From Deltaproteobacteria bacterium (GTDB lineage Bacteria; Myxococcota_A; UBA9160; UBA4427), in the NCBI GenBank assembly GCA_029261835.1, contig JAJDAO010000082.1, positions 62,001-126,000 on the forward strand: a DNA stretch of 64,000 nt, read 5' to 3'. The notes below the pieces were generated by a model. It saw only the letters and a program-made list of their open reading frames with translations, did no database searches and was not told the origin of the DNA. The translations under genes and the position numbers were made by a program. Shown piece after piece: positions 1-7,188 of this stretch (position 1 is the first letter of the stretch; each line of letters opens with the position of its first letter).

Positions 1-1
1 C

Positions 2-32
2 GGGTGCCGCCACCCCGTAGCGGGCGGCACCC
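2..32 (+). terminator. GC-rich stem-loop at window edge
   Basis: A perfect 10-bp inverted repeat (GGGTGCCGCC at 2-11, GGCGGCACCC at 23-32) encloses an 11-nt loop. No T run follows directly. It probably ends a transcript entering from the left, but the upstream gene is outside the window, so this is inference. Confidence 0.35.
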
Positions 33-74
33 CCGGGTCAAGCCCATCGGCCCGGCAGGGATCTTGTTTTCTGC

Positions 75-104
75 TTGACAACCTCGACTCGACTACTTCA
101 ATGT
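75..104 (+). promoter_or_regulatory. possible sigma-70 promoter upstream of the first PEP-CTERM gene
   Basis: A consensus -35 hexamer TTGACA lies at 75-80. No convincing -10 hexamer sits 16-18 nt downstream, so only half of a promoter is visible. It lies 80 nt before the start codon of the PEP-CTERM gene. Confidence 0.2.
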
Positions 105-159
105 GTTGGGCGAGGCGCTGGCGATTATCAAGTAGAGGACCGGACAAGGAGAGGACCGT

Positions 160-834
160 ATGCGACTCTTGGCAGCTGGCCCGCTCGCGATCGCCCTGCT
201 GATCGTCGGCGCAACGAGTGTGGGCGCCTATCGGCTCGACGTGACCTCCAACTACAACTACGACAATCCCCTCTCCGTTAGCGATACCGTGACGGTCACC
301 TTGGCGTTTGACACCGAGGGTGGGACGGACGTGGCGCTTCTCGGCATCGGCGTCATCTTCGACACGGGCGTTCTGGCCTACGACCGGACGGCCTCGTCGA
401 CGACTTCCTACCTTCTCTACACGACCGCCAGGGCCGCTTACCTGAGGGCAGCCAACTCGTGCGGCGGTGGCTATGGCAGCCCGAACGCGGGCATGGGGTG
501 TAGCCCCCACCCGACACTCGCCGACCAGGTTCAGGTCGATTTCTTCTCGAGCCAGGTTGGATCGAACACCGGCGTCCCGACTGCGACGACGGGTGCCGAG
601 TGGCTCGTCAGCCTCGTCTTCCACGTCACTGGCGTGGGCGATGGATTTGGCGACATCACCATCACGCTGAACCCGGTTCGCAGTGGTATCCTGCAGCTCG
701 GTTCCGCATCGGGTGGTGCTCAACCCCCGCTGGCGGTCAATGTCGGCGTGATCCCGGAGCCCACCACGGCCCTGCTGCTGGGTATCGGCCTCCTCGGGCT
801 GTGGGGTGTGGGCCGTCGCGAGCGCGCGAGGTAG
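160..834 (+). CDS. PEP-CTERM exported protein with cohesin-like domain
   Basis: The 224-residue product has an N-terminal signal peptide (cleavage near VGA/Y, residue 23), a beta-rich body and a C-terminal PEP-CTERM sorting tail: PEP at about 198-200, a short hydrophobic helix, then a basic RRERAR end. Such tails are known to be recognised by exosortase, and none is encoded here. The body resembles cohesin modules: an early DTVTVTLAF strand, a YDxxxLxYD-like segment near residue 70, and a late LVFHV strand followed by ITITL. It has a close paralogue at 4841-5530. The ATG follows AAGGAGAGG at good spacing. A sulfatase-like lipoprotein follows 149 nt later. Export and sorting are firm; cohesin assignment is inference. 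Confidence 0.88.
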   Translation: MRLLAAGPLAIALLIVGATSVGAYRLDVTSNYNYDNPLSVSDTVTVTLAFDTEGGTDVALLGIGVIFDTGVLAYDRTASSTTSYLLYTTARAAYLRAANSCGGGYGSPNAGMGCSPHPTLADQVQVDFFSSQVGSNTGVPTATTGAEWLVSLVFHVTGVGDGFGDITITLNPVRSGILQLGSASGGAQPPLAVNVGVIPEPTTALLLGIGLLGLWGVGRRERAR

Positions 835-848
835 GCTCACGGCCGCAT

Positions 849-908
849 CAGAGCGCAATGGCACTTCACGCTACGCGCTGCGCTCTGTTGAGCCGAGGGT
901 GTCGGCTC
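849..908 (+). terminator. two tandem stem-loops between PEP-CTERM and sulfatase genes
   Basis: A 9-bp perfect stem (849-857 with 879-887, 21-nt loop) is followed by a 7-bp perfect stem (890-896 with 902-908, 5-nt loop). There is no U tract. They could be a processing or attenuation site that raises expression of the PEP-CTERM gene relative to the downstream lipoprotein. A comparable hairpin lies at the equivalent place in the opposite module (4739-4767). Confidence 0.35.
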
Positions 909-983
909 GGGCGGAACCTGCTACCCCGATAGACTAGCCGCGGAGACGCTTCAGGGCTCCGGGGAGGTCTTGGGGGTCGACAG

Positions 984-3128
984 GTGAAGCGTGGCGCCAG
1001 TGTCCTACGCCAGACGTTCGCCAGCGCTCTTGGCTCCGAATCCTGGAGGTCGACGGGCGGTCCCGGCGCGCTGCTCGCACTCGCGTTCGTGCTCGTGCTG
1101 ACGGGGTGCGGTGAGGAGCGGGCGCGGGAGGGCGTGGTCCCGCCGCGCGCCAGCTCTGCGAAGCCCGCGCTCGATGCCACCGCCCCGGCGTCGTCGTCGC
1201 CGGGCGTGAATCTGATCTTGATCACGCTGGACACGACGCGTGCCGACGCGCTCGGTGCCTACGGCCAGCAGCAGCAAGCCTCGCCCCACATCGATCGGCT
1301 GGCGGCGCACGGTGTGCTCTTCGAGCAGGTGACGACAAGCGCGCCCGAGACGCTGCCATCCCACGCCACGCTGTTCACGGGCAAGTGGCCCTACGTCCAC
1401 GGTGTGAGGGCCAACTCCGGCTACGTGCTCTCCGAGCGCAACCTGACGCTGGCCGAGGTTCTGCGAGACCGCGGCTACCGAACGGGTGCCGAGGTCGCCG
1501 CGCCGGTTCTTCGCAAGGAGACGCTCATCACCCAGGGCTTCGACCACTACCGCGGAGCCGAGAGCCCGGGCGTTGTCTTGAAGGAGATCAAGTACACGGA
1601 GGGCGAGGAGCGCAAGGTCAAGAAGCCGATGCGCGTGGGCTCCGATATCTCGGCGAAGGGGATCGAGTTTCTCCGGCGCAACCATGAAGAGACGTTCTTT
1701 CTCTGGCTCCACTACTTCGATCCTCACGATCCGTACTCGGCCCCCGCCACCTTCAACGCGATGTTTCCCGACAGTCGGTATCTCGCCGAGGTGGCGTCGA
1801 TGGACTTCCAGATCGGCCGCGTGATGGAAGAGGTCGAGCGACTCGGGCTGCGGGACAAGACGCTGGTCGTTCTGACCGCGGACCACGGGGAGGGCCTCTA
1901 CGAGCACGACGAGCCCACGCACAGCTATTTCGTGTACGACAGCACGATGCGGGTCCCGCTGATCCTCTCGGGTTTGAAACGCCTCCCCGCCGGCCGGCGA
2001 GTGCCATCGCTGGTGCGCACGCTCGACATCGCACCGACCGCGCTCGAGCTGATGGGGTTGCCCGGCATGGAGGGCATACAGGGTGTGTCGCTGATGCCGC
2101 TGCTCGACGGCGGAGCGAGCGATCTCTCACTGGTGGGCTACGGAGAGTCGAATCGCTTCCTCGCGGCCTTCGGAATGTCGCCCCTTCGCTTCATCCGCCG
2201 CGGGAGCTGGAAGTACATTCACAAGGTCAATCCGGAGCTCTACGACGTCAGCGCTGACCCGGCGGAGATCGACAACCTGATCACGCGGCATCCCGATGTG
2301 GCCGAGAAGCTGCGGCGCGAGCTCGAGGGGATGATCCGCCGGGCTCCCCCCAAGCCGACCGATGCGGAGTCGGTGATCGATGCCAGGACGGCTGCCCAGC
2401 TCACGGCGCTCGGCTATGTCGCGCAGAGTCCCGCGCCCGATCTCGGAGAGGAGGAGTCGCTGCGGCTCTGGGGTCACGATCCGGTTGGTGTCATTCAAGA
2501 TTCGGAAGACGTCTCCATCGCCATGGGGCTGATCGAGAGAAAGGAATTCGCGCAGGCGATGGAGCTCCTCAGCCCGATCCGTGAGAAGTATCCCGAGGGT
2601 CGTTATGTGCTCGAGCTGTCCGCGACCGTGCTGCAGGGTCTCGAGCGCTATCGAGAGGCGGCCGCCGCGATGCGGGAGATTCTCAAGCTCGAGCCCTGCA
2701 ATGAGCGCACTCGGGACCAGCTTCGCTTCCTATTGCGCGAGCACGAGTTCTACGAGGAGCTGGTCGCGCTGCTCGCAGCCGCGGCAGATCACTGCCCGGA
2801 GGCGCTGCGCAACATCAACAACTACGCCTGGGCGTTGGCCACGTTGCCGAGCGATGCGCTGCGCGATGGCGCGAAGGCGGTACGGGTGATTCAAGACGCC
2901 ATCGCTCGGTTGCCCGAGCCCGATCCCGCCTATCTCGACACACTCGCGGCGGCGCTGGCCGAGACAGGCGAGTTCGATCAGGCGATCGAGACCGAGAGCC
3001 AGGCGCTCGAACTGCTGCGGGCGGCGGGTGCCCCGGAACAGGTTCTCGAGGAGCTGGGTCAGCACCTCGATTCCTATCGCGCCCGCAGGCCCCTGAGAGA
3101 TCCCGCCGACGCAGCTCAGGGGATGTAG
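984..3128 (+). CDS. sulfatase-superfamily lipoprotein with C-terminal TPR region
   Basis: A 714-residue alkaline-phosphatase-superfamily protein. Residues 1-42 form a lipoprotein signal ending in the lipobox LTGC. A sulfatase fold follows (about 75-430): metal-binding ITLDTTRAD near 80, LPSHATLFTG near 122, and TADHGE near 298. The position taken by Cys or Ser in true sulfatases is Thr (T-L-P-S-H), so formylglycine cannot form; phosphatase-like or transferase chemistry is possible. Residues about 500-690 look like helical TPR repeats (AQAMELL, YREAAAAM, FDQAIETE). The start is GTG. It probably shares a transcript with the PEP-CTERM gene upstream, and its 3' end overlaps the convergent gene by 13 nt. 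Substrate unknown. Confidence 0.85.
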   Translation: MKRGASVLRQTFASALGSESWRSTGGPGALLALAFVLVLTGCGEERAREGVVPPRASSAKPALDATAPASSSPGVNLILITLDTTRADALGAYGQQQQASPHIDRLAAHGVLFEQVTTSAPETLPSHATLFTGKWPYVHGVRANSGYVLSERNLTLAEVLRDRGYRTGAEVAAPVLRKETLITQGFDHYRGAESPGVVLKEIKYTEGEERKVKKPMRVGSDISAKGIEFLRRNHEETFFLWLHYFDPHDPYSAPATFNAMFPDSRYLAEVASMDFQIGRVMEEVERLGLRDKTLVVLTADHGEGLYEHDEPTHSYFVYDSTMRVPLILSGLKRLPAGRRVPSLVRTLDIAPTALELMGLPGMEGIQGVSLMPLLDGGASDLSLVGYGESNRFLAAFGMSPLRFIRRGSWKYIHKVNPELYDVSADPAEIDNLITRHPDVAEKLRRELEGMIRRAPPKPTDAESVIDARTAAQLTALGYVAQSPAPDLGEEESLRLWGHDPVGVIQDSEDVSIAMGLIERKEFAQAMELLSPIREKYPEGRYVLELSATVLQGLERYREAAAAMREILKLEPCNERTRDQLRFLLREHEFYEELVALLAAAADHCPEALRNINNYAWALATLPSDALRDGAKAVRVIQDAIARLPEPDPAYLDTLAAALAETGEFDQAIETESQALELLRAAGAPEQVLEELGQHLDSYRARRPLRDPADAAQGM

Positions 3129-4717
3129 CCGAGGGCTCGCAGCCGCTCGATGTCGTCCTTGCTGAGTTCGACGCGGTTTTCCGGCAGTGGCTCGGGCGCG
3201 TAGTCGCGATAGCGTTGACGCATCACGTCGATCAGCTGTGCGCTGATTTCTGGCTGCACGGCCGAGATGTCGACCTTCTCGCCCGGATCCTCGTCGAGAT
3301 CGTAGAGCGCGTGCTTCTCGGCCTTCGACTCGTAGACGAGCTTGTAGCGCCCCTGCCGCACCGATCGGTATACCGGGAAGAGGCCCTTCTGCACGATGCT
3401 GTCGTACGTCAGGCCCCCGCTGGCCTCGCCGTATTGGCGCCGCTCTGCGAAGGCCGCCTCTGCCTCGTCCCGGTCGCCCCGGAAGAGCGGCGTCAGGTCG
3501 AGGCCGTCCAGCGCTGGCGGCACCTCTGCCCCCGCCAGCTTCAGGATTGTCGGCACCAGGTCGACGGAGGAGACCGGCGTCGAGATCCGCAAGCCGGCCG
3601 GAATGCCCGGCCCGCGGAAGATCAGCGGAACGCGAAGCATCTCCTGGTACTGGGTCAGGAAGTGATCGACGCGGCCGTGTTCCAAGAACTCTTCGCCGTG
3701 GTCCGACGTGATGATGATCAGGGTCTTGTCGTCGAGCTCCTCTTGCTGCAAGAAGCTGAAGAGGCGACTCATCTCCGCATCGAGCTGACGGATTCCCGCG
3801 TCGTAGAGCTCTTCGAGATGCCGCACATCAGCCTCATCGAAGTAGATCTTCTCTGTGGACGCGTCGATGTTCCTCGGCCCGTCGGCCCCGCCGAAGCGGC
3901 ACTTCTCGGGGTCGAAGCTCTCCCGGCAGAACTCGATGTAGTCATCCTCGAAGTTGGCCAGCTGGAGCTGCCACGAGCTGCCGTCCGCCGGCCCGTCATA
4001 GGGCGTGACGAACAGCCTCTCGTACTCGGGCAGCGAGCTGTAGTCACCGTGGACATCGTAGTAGTGGACGAAGAGGAACATGCGCTGGTCGCCCGCTTCC
4101 TGCAGCCAGGCGGTCGCCTGATCGGTCACCCAGGTATTGGGTGATTTCCGATCTTCGGGAGCGTCGATGAAGAGGTACTTCTTGAAGTCGCGTGTGAGCT
4201 GGTAGTTCTCCTTCCCGAGCCAGGTCGAGTTCACCACCGCGGCCGTGTCGAAGCCCGCCTGCGCCAACATCGACGCCAGCGTTGGCACATCAGCCGGCAG
4301 CTTGGACTTCATCGTCATGACTCGATGAGCCAGTGGGAAGAGCCCGGTCAGCATCGAGGCATGCGAGGGGAGGGTCCAGGGTGCCGTCGCGCTCGCGTCT
4401 TCGAAGACCGCGCCCTCCGCGGCCAGCAGGTCGAGCATGGGTGACGTGAGGCGGTCGTAGCCATACAGGCTGAGGTGGTCGGCGCGAAGCGTATCGATGG
4501 AGATGAAGAGGATGAGCTGCGGTGTCGTACGCGGCTCGATCGGAGAGGTGACGTCGAGAGTGCGGGCCTCTTCGGCACTCGGCGCTCGGCCGGCCGACCC
4601 CCGGTCTTCATCGCCCAGGGAGCAGCCCCCCGCGTGCAGCGCGGCGACTGCGCACACCAGCGCGAGTGCTCTCGCGGCTCGTCTTCCGCTGGCGATGATT
4701 CTGGGCCCGAGCGGCAC
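3116..4717 (-). CDS. sulfatase-superfamily lipoprotein
   Basis: Alkaline-phosphatase-superfamily hydrolase exported as a lipoprotein (lipobox ending HAGGC). Visible motifs are metal-binding ISIDTLRADHLS, LPSHASMLTG with Thr in place of the formylglycine Cys/Ser, a DVHGDY segment, and ITSDHGEEF. It ends in RALGYIP, a C-terminal signature shared with its relatives here. The chosen GTG start gives a 31-residue signal region and lies just past a strong hairpin; ATGs at 4786 and 4819 are in frame alternatives but would place the hairpin inside the gene and give an unusually long n-region. It is third in a minus-strand set after the dockerin and PEP-CTERM genes. It lacks the TPR tail of the 984-3128 protein. 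Confidence 0.83.
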   Translation of the reverse strand: MPLGPRIIASGRRAARALALVCAVAALHAGGCSLGDEDRGSAGRAPSAEEARTLDVTSPIEPRTTPQLILFISIDTLRADHLSLYGYDRLTSPMLDLLAAEGAVFEDASATAPWTLPSHASMLTGLFPLAHRVMTMKSKLPADVPTLASMLAQAGFDTAAVVNSTWLGKENYQLTRDFKKYLFIDAPEDRKSPNTWVTDQATAWLQEAGDQRMFLFVHYYDVHGDYSSLPEYERLFVTPYDGPADGSSWQLQLANFEDDYIEFCRESFDPEKCRFGGADGPRNIDASTEKIYFDEADVRHLEELYDAGIRQLDAEMSRLFSFLQQEELDDKTLIIITSDHGEEFLEHGRVDHFLTQYQEMLRVPLIFRGPGIPAGLRISTPVSSVDLVPTILKLAGAEVPPALDGLDLTPLFRGDRDEAEAAFAERRQYGEASGGLTYDSIVQKGLFPVYRSVRQGRYKLVYESKAEKHALYDLDEDPGEKVDISAVQPEISAQLIDVMRQRYRDYAPEPLPENRVELSKDDIERLRALGYIP

Positions 4718-4738
4718 CGCGACCCCCGAGAGCGAGAA

Positions 4739-4767
4739 GGCGCCCCCGTGCGGTGCACGGGGGCGCC
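4739..4767 (-). terminator. perfect 13-bp stem-loop between PEP-CTERM and sulfatase genes
   Basis: GGCGCCCCCGTGC (4739-4751) pairs perfectly with 4755-4767 across a 3-nt loop. On the minus strand it is followed by a pyrimidine-rich stretch (TTCTCGCTCTC), so it could act as a partial terminator or mRNA-stabilising element downstream of the PEP-CTERM gene. It falls within the longest reading frame of the next gene, which argues for a start downstream of it. Confidence 0.55.
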
Positions 4768-4840
4768 TATCAGCTCGGTTCTTCATCCCACTCGTGGGGC
4801 GCGCACGCGAGGTGCTCACGCGGGAATGAAGCAGCGCTTG

Positions 4841-5530
4841 TTACCGGACTCTCCGCAGACGAGCGCGAAGTGCGAAGAGCGTCGTCAAGGCAGCGAGTGA
4901 CAGGCCGGCCGTTGTGGGCTCGGGAACGAAATTGATCGTCAGGGGGGGCTGGGCGCCACCCGATGCCGAACCGAGCTGCAAGATACCGCTGCGAATCGGG
5001 TCCATTGTGATGCTGATGCCGACAAACGGATCAGTATCGTCGAATCCGGCACCCAAGGAATCAACGTGGAAGACGAGCGTGGCAAGCACCTCGGCACCCG
5101 TCGTCGCAGTCGGGACGCCGGTGTTAGCTCCAACCTGGCTCGAGAAGAAATCGACCTGGACCTGGTCGCCGAGTGTCGGATGGTCGCTACAGCCCATGCC
5201 CGCATTTGGGCTGCTAAAGCCGCCACCGCACGAGTTGGCCGCCCTCAGATAAGCGTTCCTCGGGCTCGTGTAGAGAAGGTAGGAAGTCGACGACGACGGC
5301 GTTCGGTCGTAGGACAGATTGGCCGTGTCGTAGATGACACCGATACCGAGGAGCGCCACGTCCGTCCCAGTCTCGCTATCCAACGCCAACGTGATCGTTA
5401 CGGTATCGCTGGCGCTGAGACTGCTGTCGCCAGCGTAGTTACTTGATACGTCCAGCCGCCAGGCACTGGCACTCGTTGCGCCGACGATTAGCAGCGCGAT
5501 CGTGAGCAGGTTGATTGTCAAAAGCCGCAT
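4841..5530 (-). CDS. PEP-CTERM exported protein with cohesin-like domain
   Basis: The 229-residue product is a clear paralogue of the 160-834 product. The two share DVALLGIGVI, YLRAANSCGGG, QVQVDFFSSQVG, TGVPTATTGAE and SGILQLGSASGGAQPPL. It has a signal peptide (SASA/W), a cohesin-like beta domain, and a C-terminal PEPTTA tail with hydrophobic helix and basic end (LRARLRRVR). Two cysteines (NSC, GMGC) are conserved between the paralogues and could form a disulfide. The ATG follows AAGGAG. It lies 94 nt downstream of a secreted dockerin-like protein, which makes a cohesin-dockerin interaction plausible but unproven. Confidence 0.88.
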   Translation of the reverse strand: MRLLTINLLTIALLIVGATSASAWRLDVSSNYAGDSSLSASDTVTITLALDSETGTDVALLGIGVIYDTANLSYDRTPSSSTSYLLYTSPRNAYLRAANSCGGGFSSPNAGMGCSDHPTLGDQVQVDFFSSQVGANTGVPTATTGAEVLATLVFHVDSLGAGFDDTDPFVGISITMDPIRSGILQLGSASGGAQPPLTINFVPEPTTAGLSLAALTTLFALRARLRRVR

Positions 5531-5624
5531 GGCTTGCGTCTCCTTGCGTCAAACAATTGAATCGAAGATGGACCCAGTGGGTCTTTGCATTCCGCTGGGA
5601 CCGGAGTTCGGATCTCGCCCGACC

Positions 5625-5867
5625 CTATTGGCCGAGTAGCTTGAGGAGGGCGCCAACATCGACCAGAGTGATCACGCCATCGCCATCGAGATCCGCCGCC
5701 GGCAGGAAGCCGGGGTCGTCAGCGGTTGTGCCGACCGCGGCCATCGCGATCTTCGAGTCGGCCTGGTCCACTGCACCATCGTTGTTCAAATCGCCCTCGA
5801 GCGCGAAGGCTGCCGGCGCTGCGAACATGAGAGCAAGCGTTGCGAGAAACGGTGTGACACGGTTCAT
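5625..5867 (-). CDS. secreted free-standing dockerin-like protein
   Basis: An 80-residue product consisting of a signal peptide (residues 1-22, cleavage near AFA/L) and almost nothing but a type I dockerin-like module. Two calcium-loop motifs are visible: DLNNDGAVDQAD near 26-37 and DLDGDGVITLVD near 60-71. Each has Asp/Asn at the ligand positions of an F-hand and is followed by a short helix. Dockerins are normally fused to catalytic modules; here there is none. It heads the minus-strand set with the cohesin-like PEP-CTERM protein. GGGGAGAG precedes the ATG. The dockerin call is well supported; partner identity is inference. Confidence 0.85.
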   Translation of the reverse strand: MNRVTPFLATLALMFAAPAAFALEGDLNNDGAVDQADSKIAMAAVGTTADDPGFLPAADLDGDGVITLVDVGALLKLLGQ

Positions 5868-6206
5868 ATAGAGCTCTCCCCAGAATTTCCCCTTATATGG
5901 GAAAGCTCAGCATACACCAGATCAATAGGGCGGTCACTGGATCAAGCGGGGAATCACCCGCATCTGCGAGTAGGGTGCATCGCGTACGCAAGCACCGCGC
6001 GTGGGTCTCGCAGGTCCAGTCGATCGAGCACCCTCGTGGGGCGTGTGTTGCACTCGCGCTTCACTACCCCGATGGGATGTTCTGCTTGGGTGATTCGCTT
6101 AGGTGATTTGCTTAGGTGATCTACATAAGGGGCGATCTACACAGGGCGCAAAGCCAGACCCGAGACGCGCTCGACTCGATGCCTCTTTGGCCGGCTCGCT
6201 TCGCCC
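5868..6206. other. intergenic region upstream of the dockerin gene
   Basis: This 339-nt gap has no credible reading frame. It carries three 13-nt direct repeats (6083-6121) and AT-richer sequence just before the dockerin start (around 5880-5930), and it presumably contains the promoter of the minus-strand dockerin/PEP-CTERM/sulfatase set. Confidence 0.5.
6083..6121. repeat. three tandem 13-nt direct repeats
   Basis: Three abutting copies with core GCTTRGGTGAT: TGCTTGGGTGATT (6083-6095), CGCTTAGGTGATT (6096-6108) and TGCTTAGGTGATC (6109-6121). They lie about 215 nt upstream of the dockerin start, so they could be iterated binding sites for a regulator. They could equally be a small unstable tandem repeat. 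Confidence 0.6.
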
Positions 6207-7061
6207 TCACCGCACCTCGACTACGGTCTTGTCCACCGCGGCGCGCACTCTCGAATCCGCGTGCTGCTTGAGCTTCAGAATCTTCGGGATGGCAGAAGCG
6301 ACACCCAGCTCGCTGAGTGACTCGATGGCGGCGACGATGACCTCGGGCTCCTCGCTGTCGAGTGCCTCGAGCAGCGGAGCGGTCGCCAGGTTTGGGTCGA
6401 ACGCGGTCAGCTGCTTCGCGGCCCACACCCGCATCTCGGTGGTGAGCTCCTTCTTCTTCAGTGCCAGAATCACGACCTCGACATCTTCGGCCGCCTGCTG
6501 CGGCGAAGTGTTGAGTGCCTTCTTCGAGAGCACATTGAATCCGCCCTGCGGACTCGCGCTTTCCGTGATGGGAGGCGCGAGCGTCTCGGGCTTGGCCGCC
6601 GCCGGCGCGGCAGCGGTCGCCTCGCCAGCGTTGGGCTCGCTGATCTCCTCCCACTGCCGGTTGCCACCCGCCGCGCCGAGCCATACCCGGCCGAGCAGCC
6701 GGTCGGTTCGCATGATGGGCTCAGTTTGATGGGCGACGGCGACCGTGCGCACGCGCGGGAGCGCGTCGATGGCGTATCGGCCGTCTTGGCTCGGGGCGCC
6801 GCCATCGGACGGTGCGCCTCCCAGCGATGCCCAGCCCCCGTCTGCGCCGATGGGAACGGTCCAGACCTCTCCGCTCGAGGTATCGATACGAACCAGGTTT
6901 CCCGACGTTCGCGTGAACTGAAAGCGATGCTCTTTCTCACCCGAGCCGGTGGCGCCCGAACCGGGGCCACCGGCGCCGCAGGCCATGAGCGCCGCCGAGG
7001 CAAGGCCGAGAGCGGCGCCGAGCGCGGTGCGGACGAGGTGGAATCCGGAAGATCGGTGCAT
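6207..7061 (-). CDS. HEAT-repeat lipoprotein
   Basis: A 284-residue product from the ATG at 7061. It has a lipoprotein signal with lipobox LMAC near residue 28, a segment resembling a small beta domain (LVRIDTSSGEVWTVPIG), a low-complexity Ala/Pro linker, and C-terminal alpha-helical HEAT-like repeats (about 205-284: RVWAAKQLTAF, APLLEAL, VIVAAIESLSELG). HEAT repeats usually mediate protein binding; no catalytic motif is seen. It lies downstream of ileS on the same strand with a 127-nt gap. An upstream ATG at 7115 is possible but gives a longer n-region. Confidence 0.72.
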   Translation of the reverse strand: MHRSSGFHLVRTALGAALGLASAALMACGAGGPGSGATGSGEKEHRFQFTRTSGNLVRIDTSSGEVWTVPIGADGGWASLGGAPSDGGAPSQDGRYAIDALPRVRTVAVAHQTEPIMRTDRLLGRVWLGAAGGNRQWEEISEPNAGEATAAAPAAAKPETLAPPITESASPQGGFNVLSKKALNTSPQQAAEDVEVVILALKKKELTTEMRVWAAKQLTAFDPNLATAPLLEALDSEEPEVIVAAIESLSELGVASAIPKILKLKQHADSRVRAAVDKTVVEVR

Positions 7062-7188
7062 GCAGCCTCCCCGTGGTGTTCGAGTGCCCAGCCCCGACGA
7101 GAGCACATGAGCCAACTCGGCAGTGTCCTCCCTGGGGGCCAGGGCCGCCTCAATCTAGCGCAATCGGTCCGCGAGGTGTCGGGGGATT

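Noticed and set aside
160..5530. Exosortase partner for the PEP-CTERM proteins within the window
   Set aside because: No polytopic protein with exosortase-type Cys/Arg/His motifs is encoded here; it must be elsewhere in the genome.
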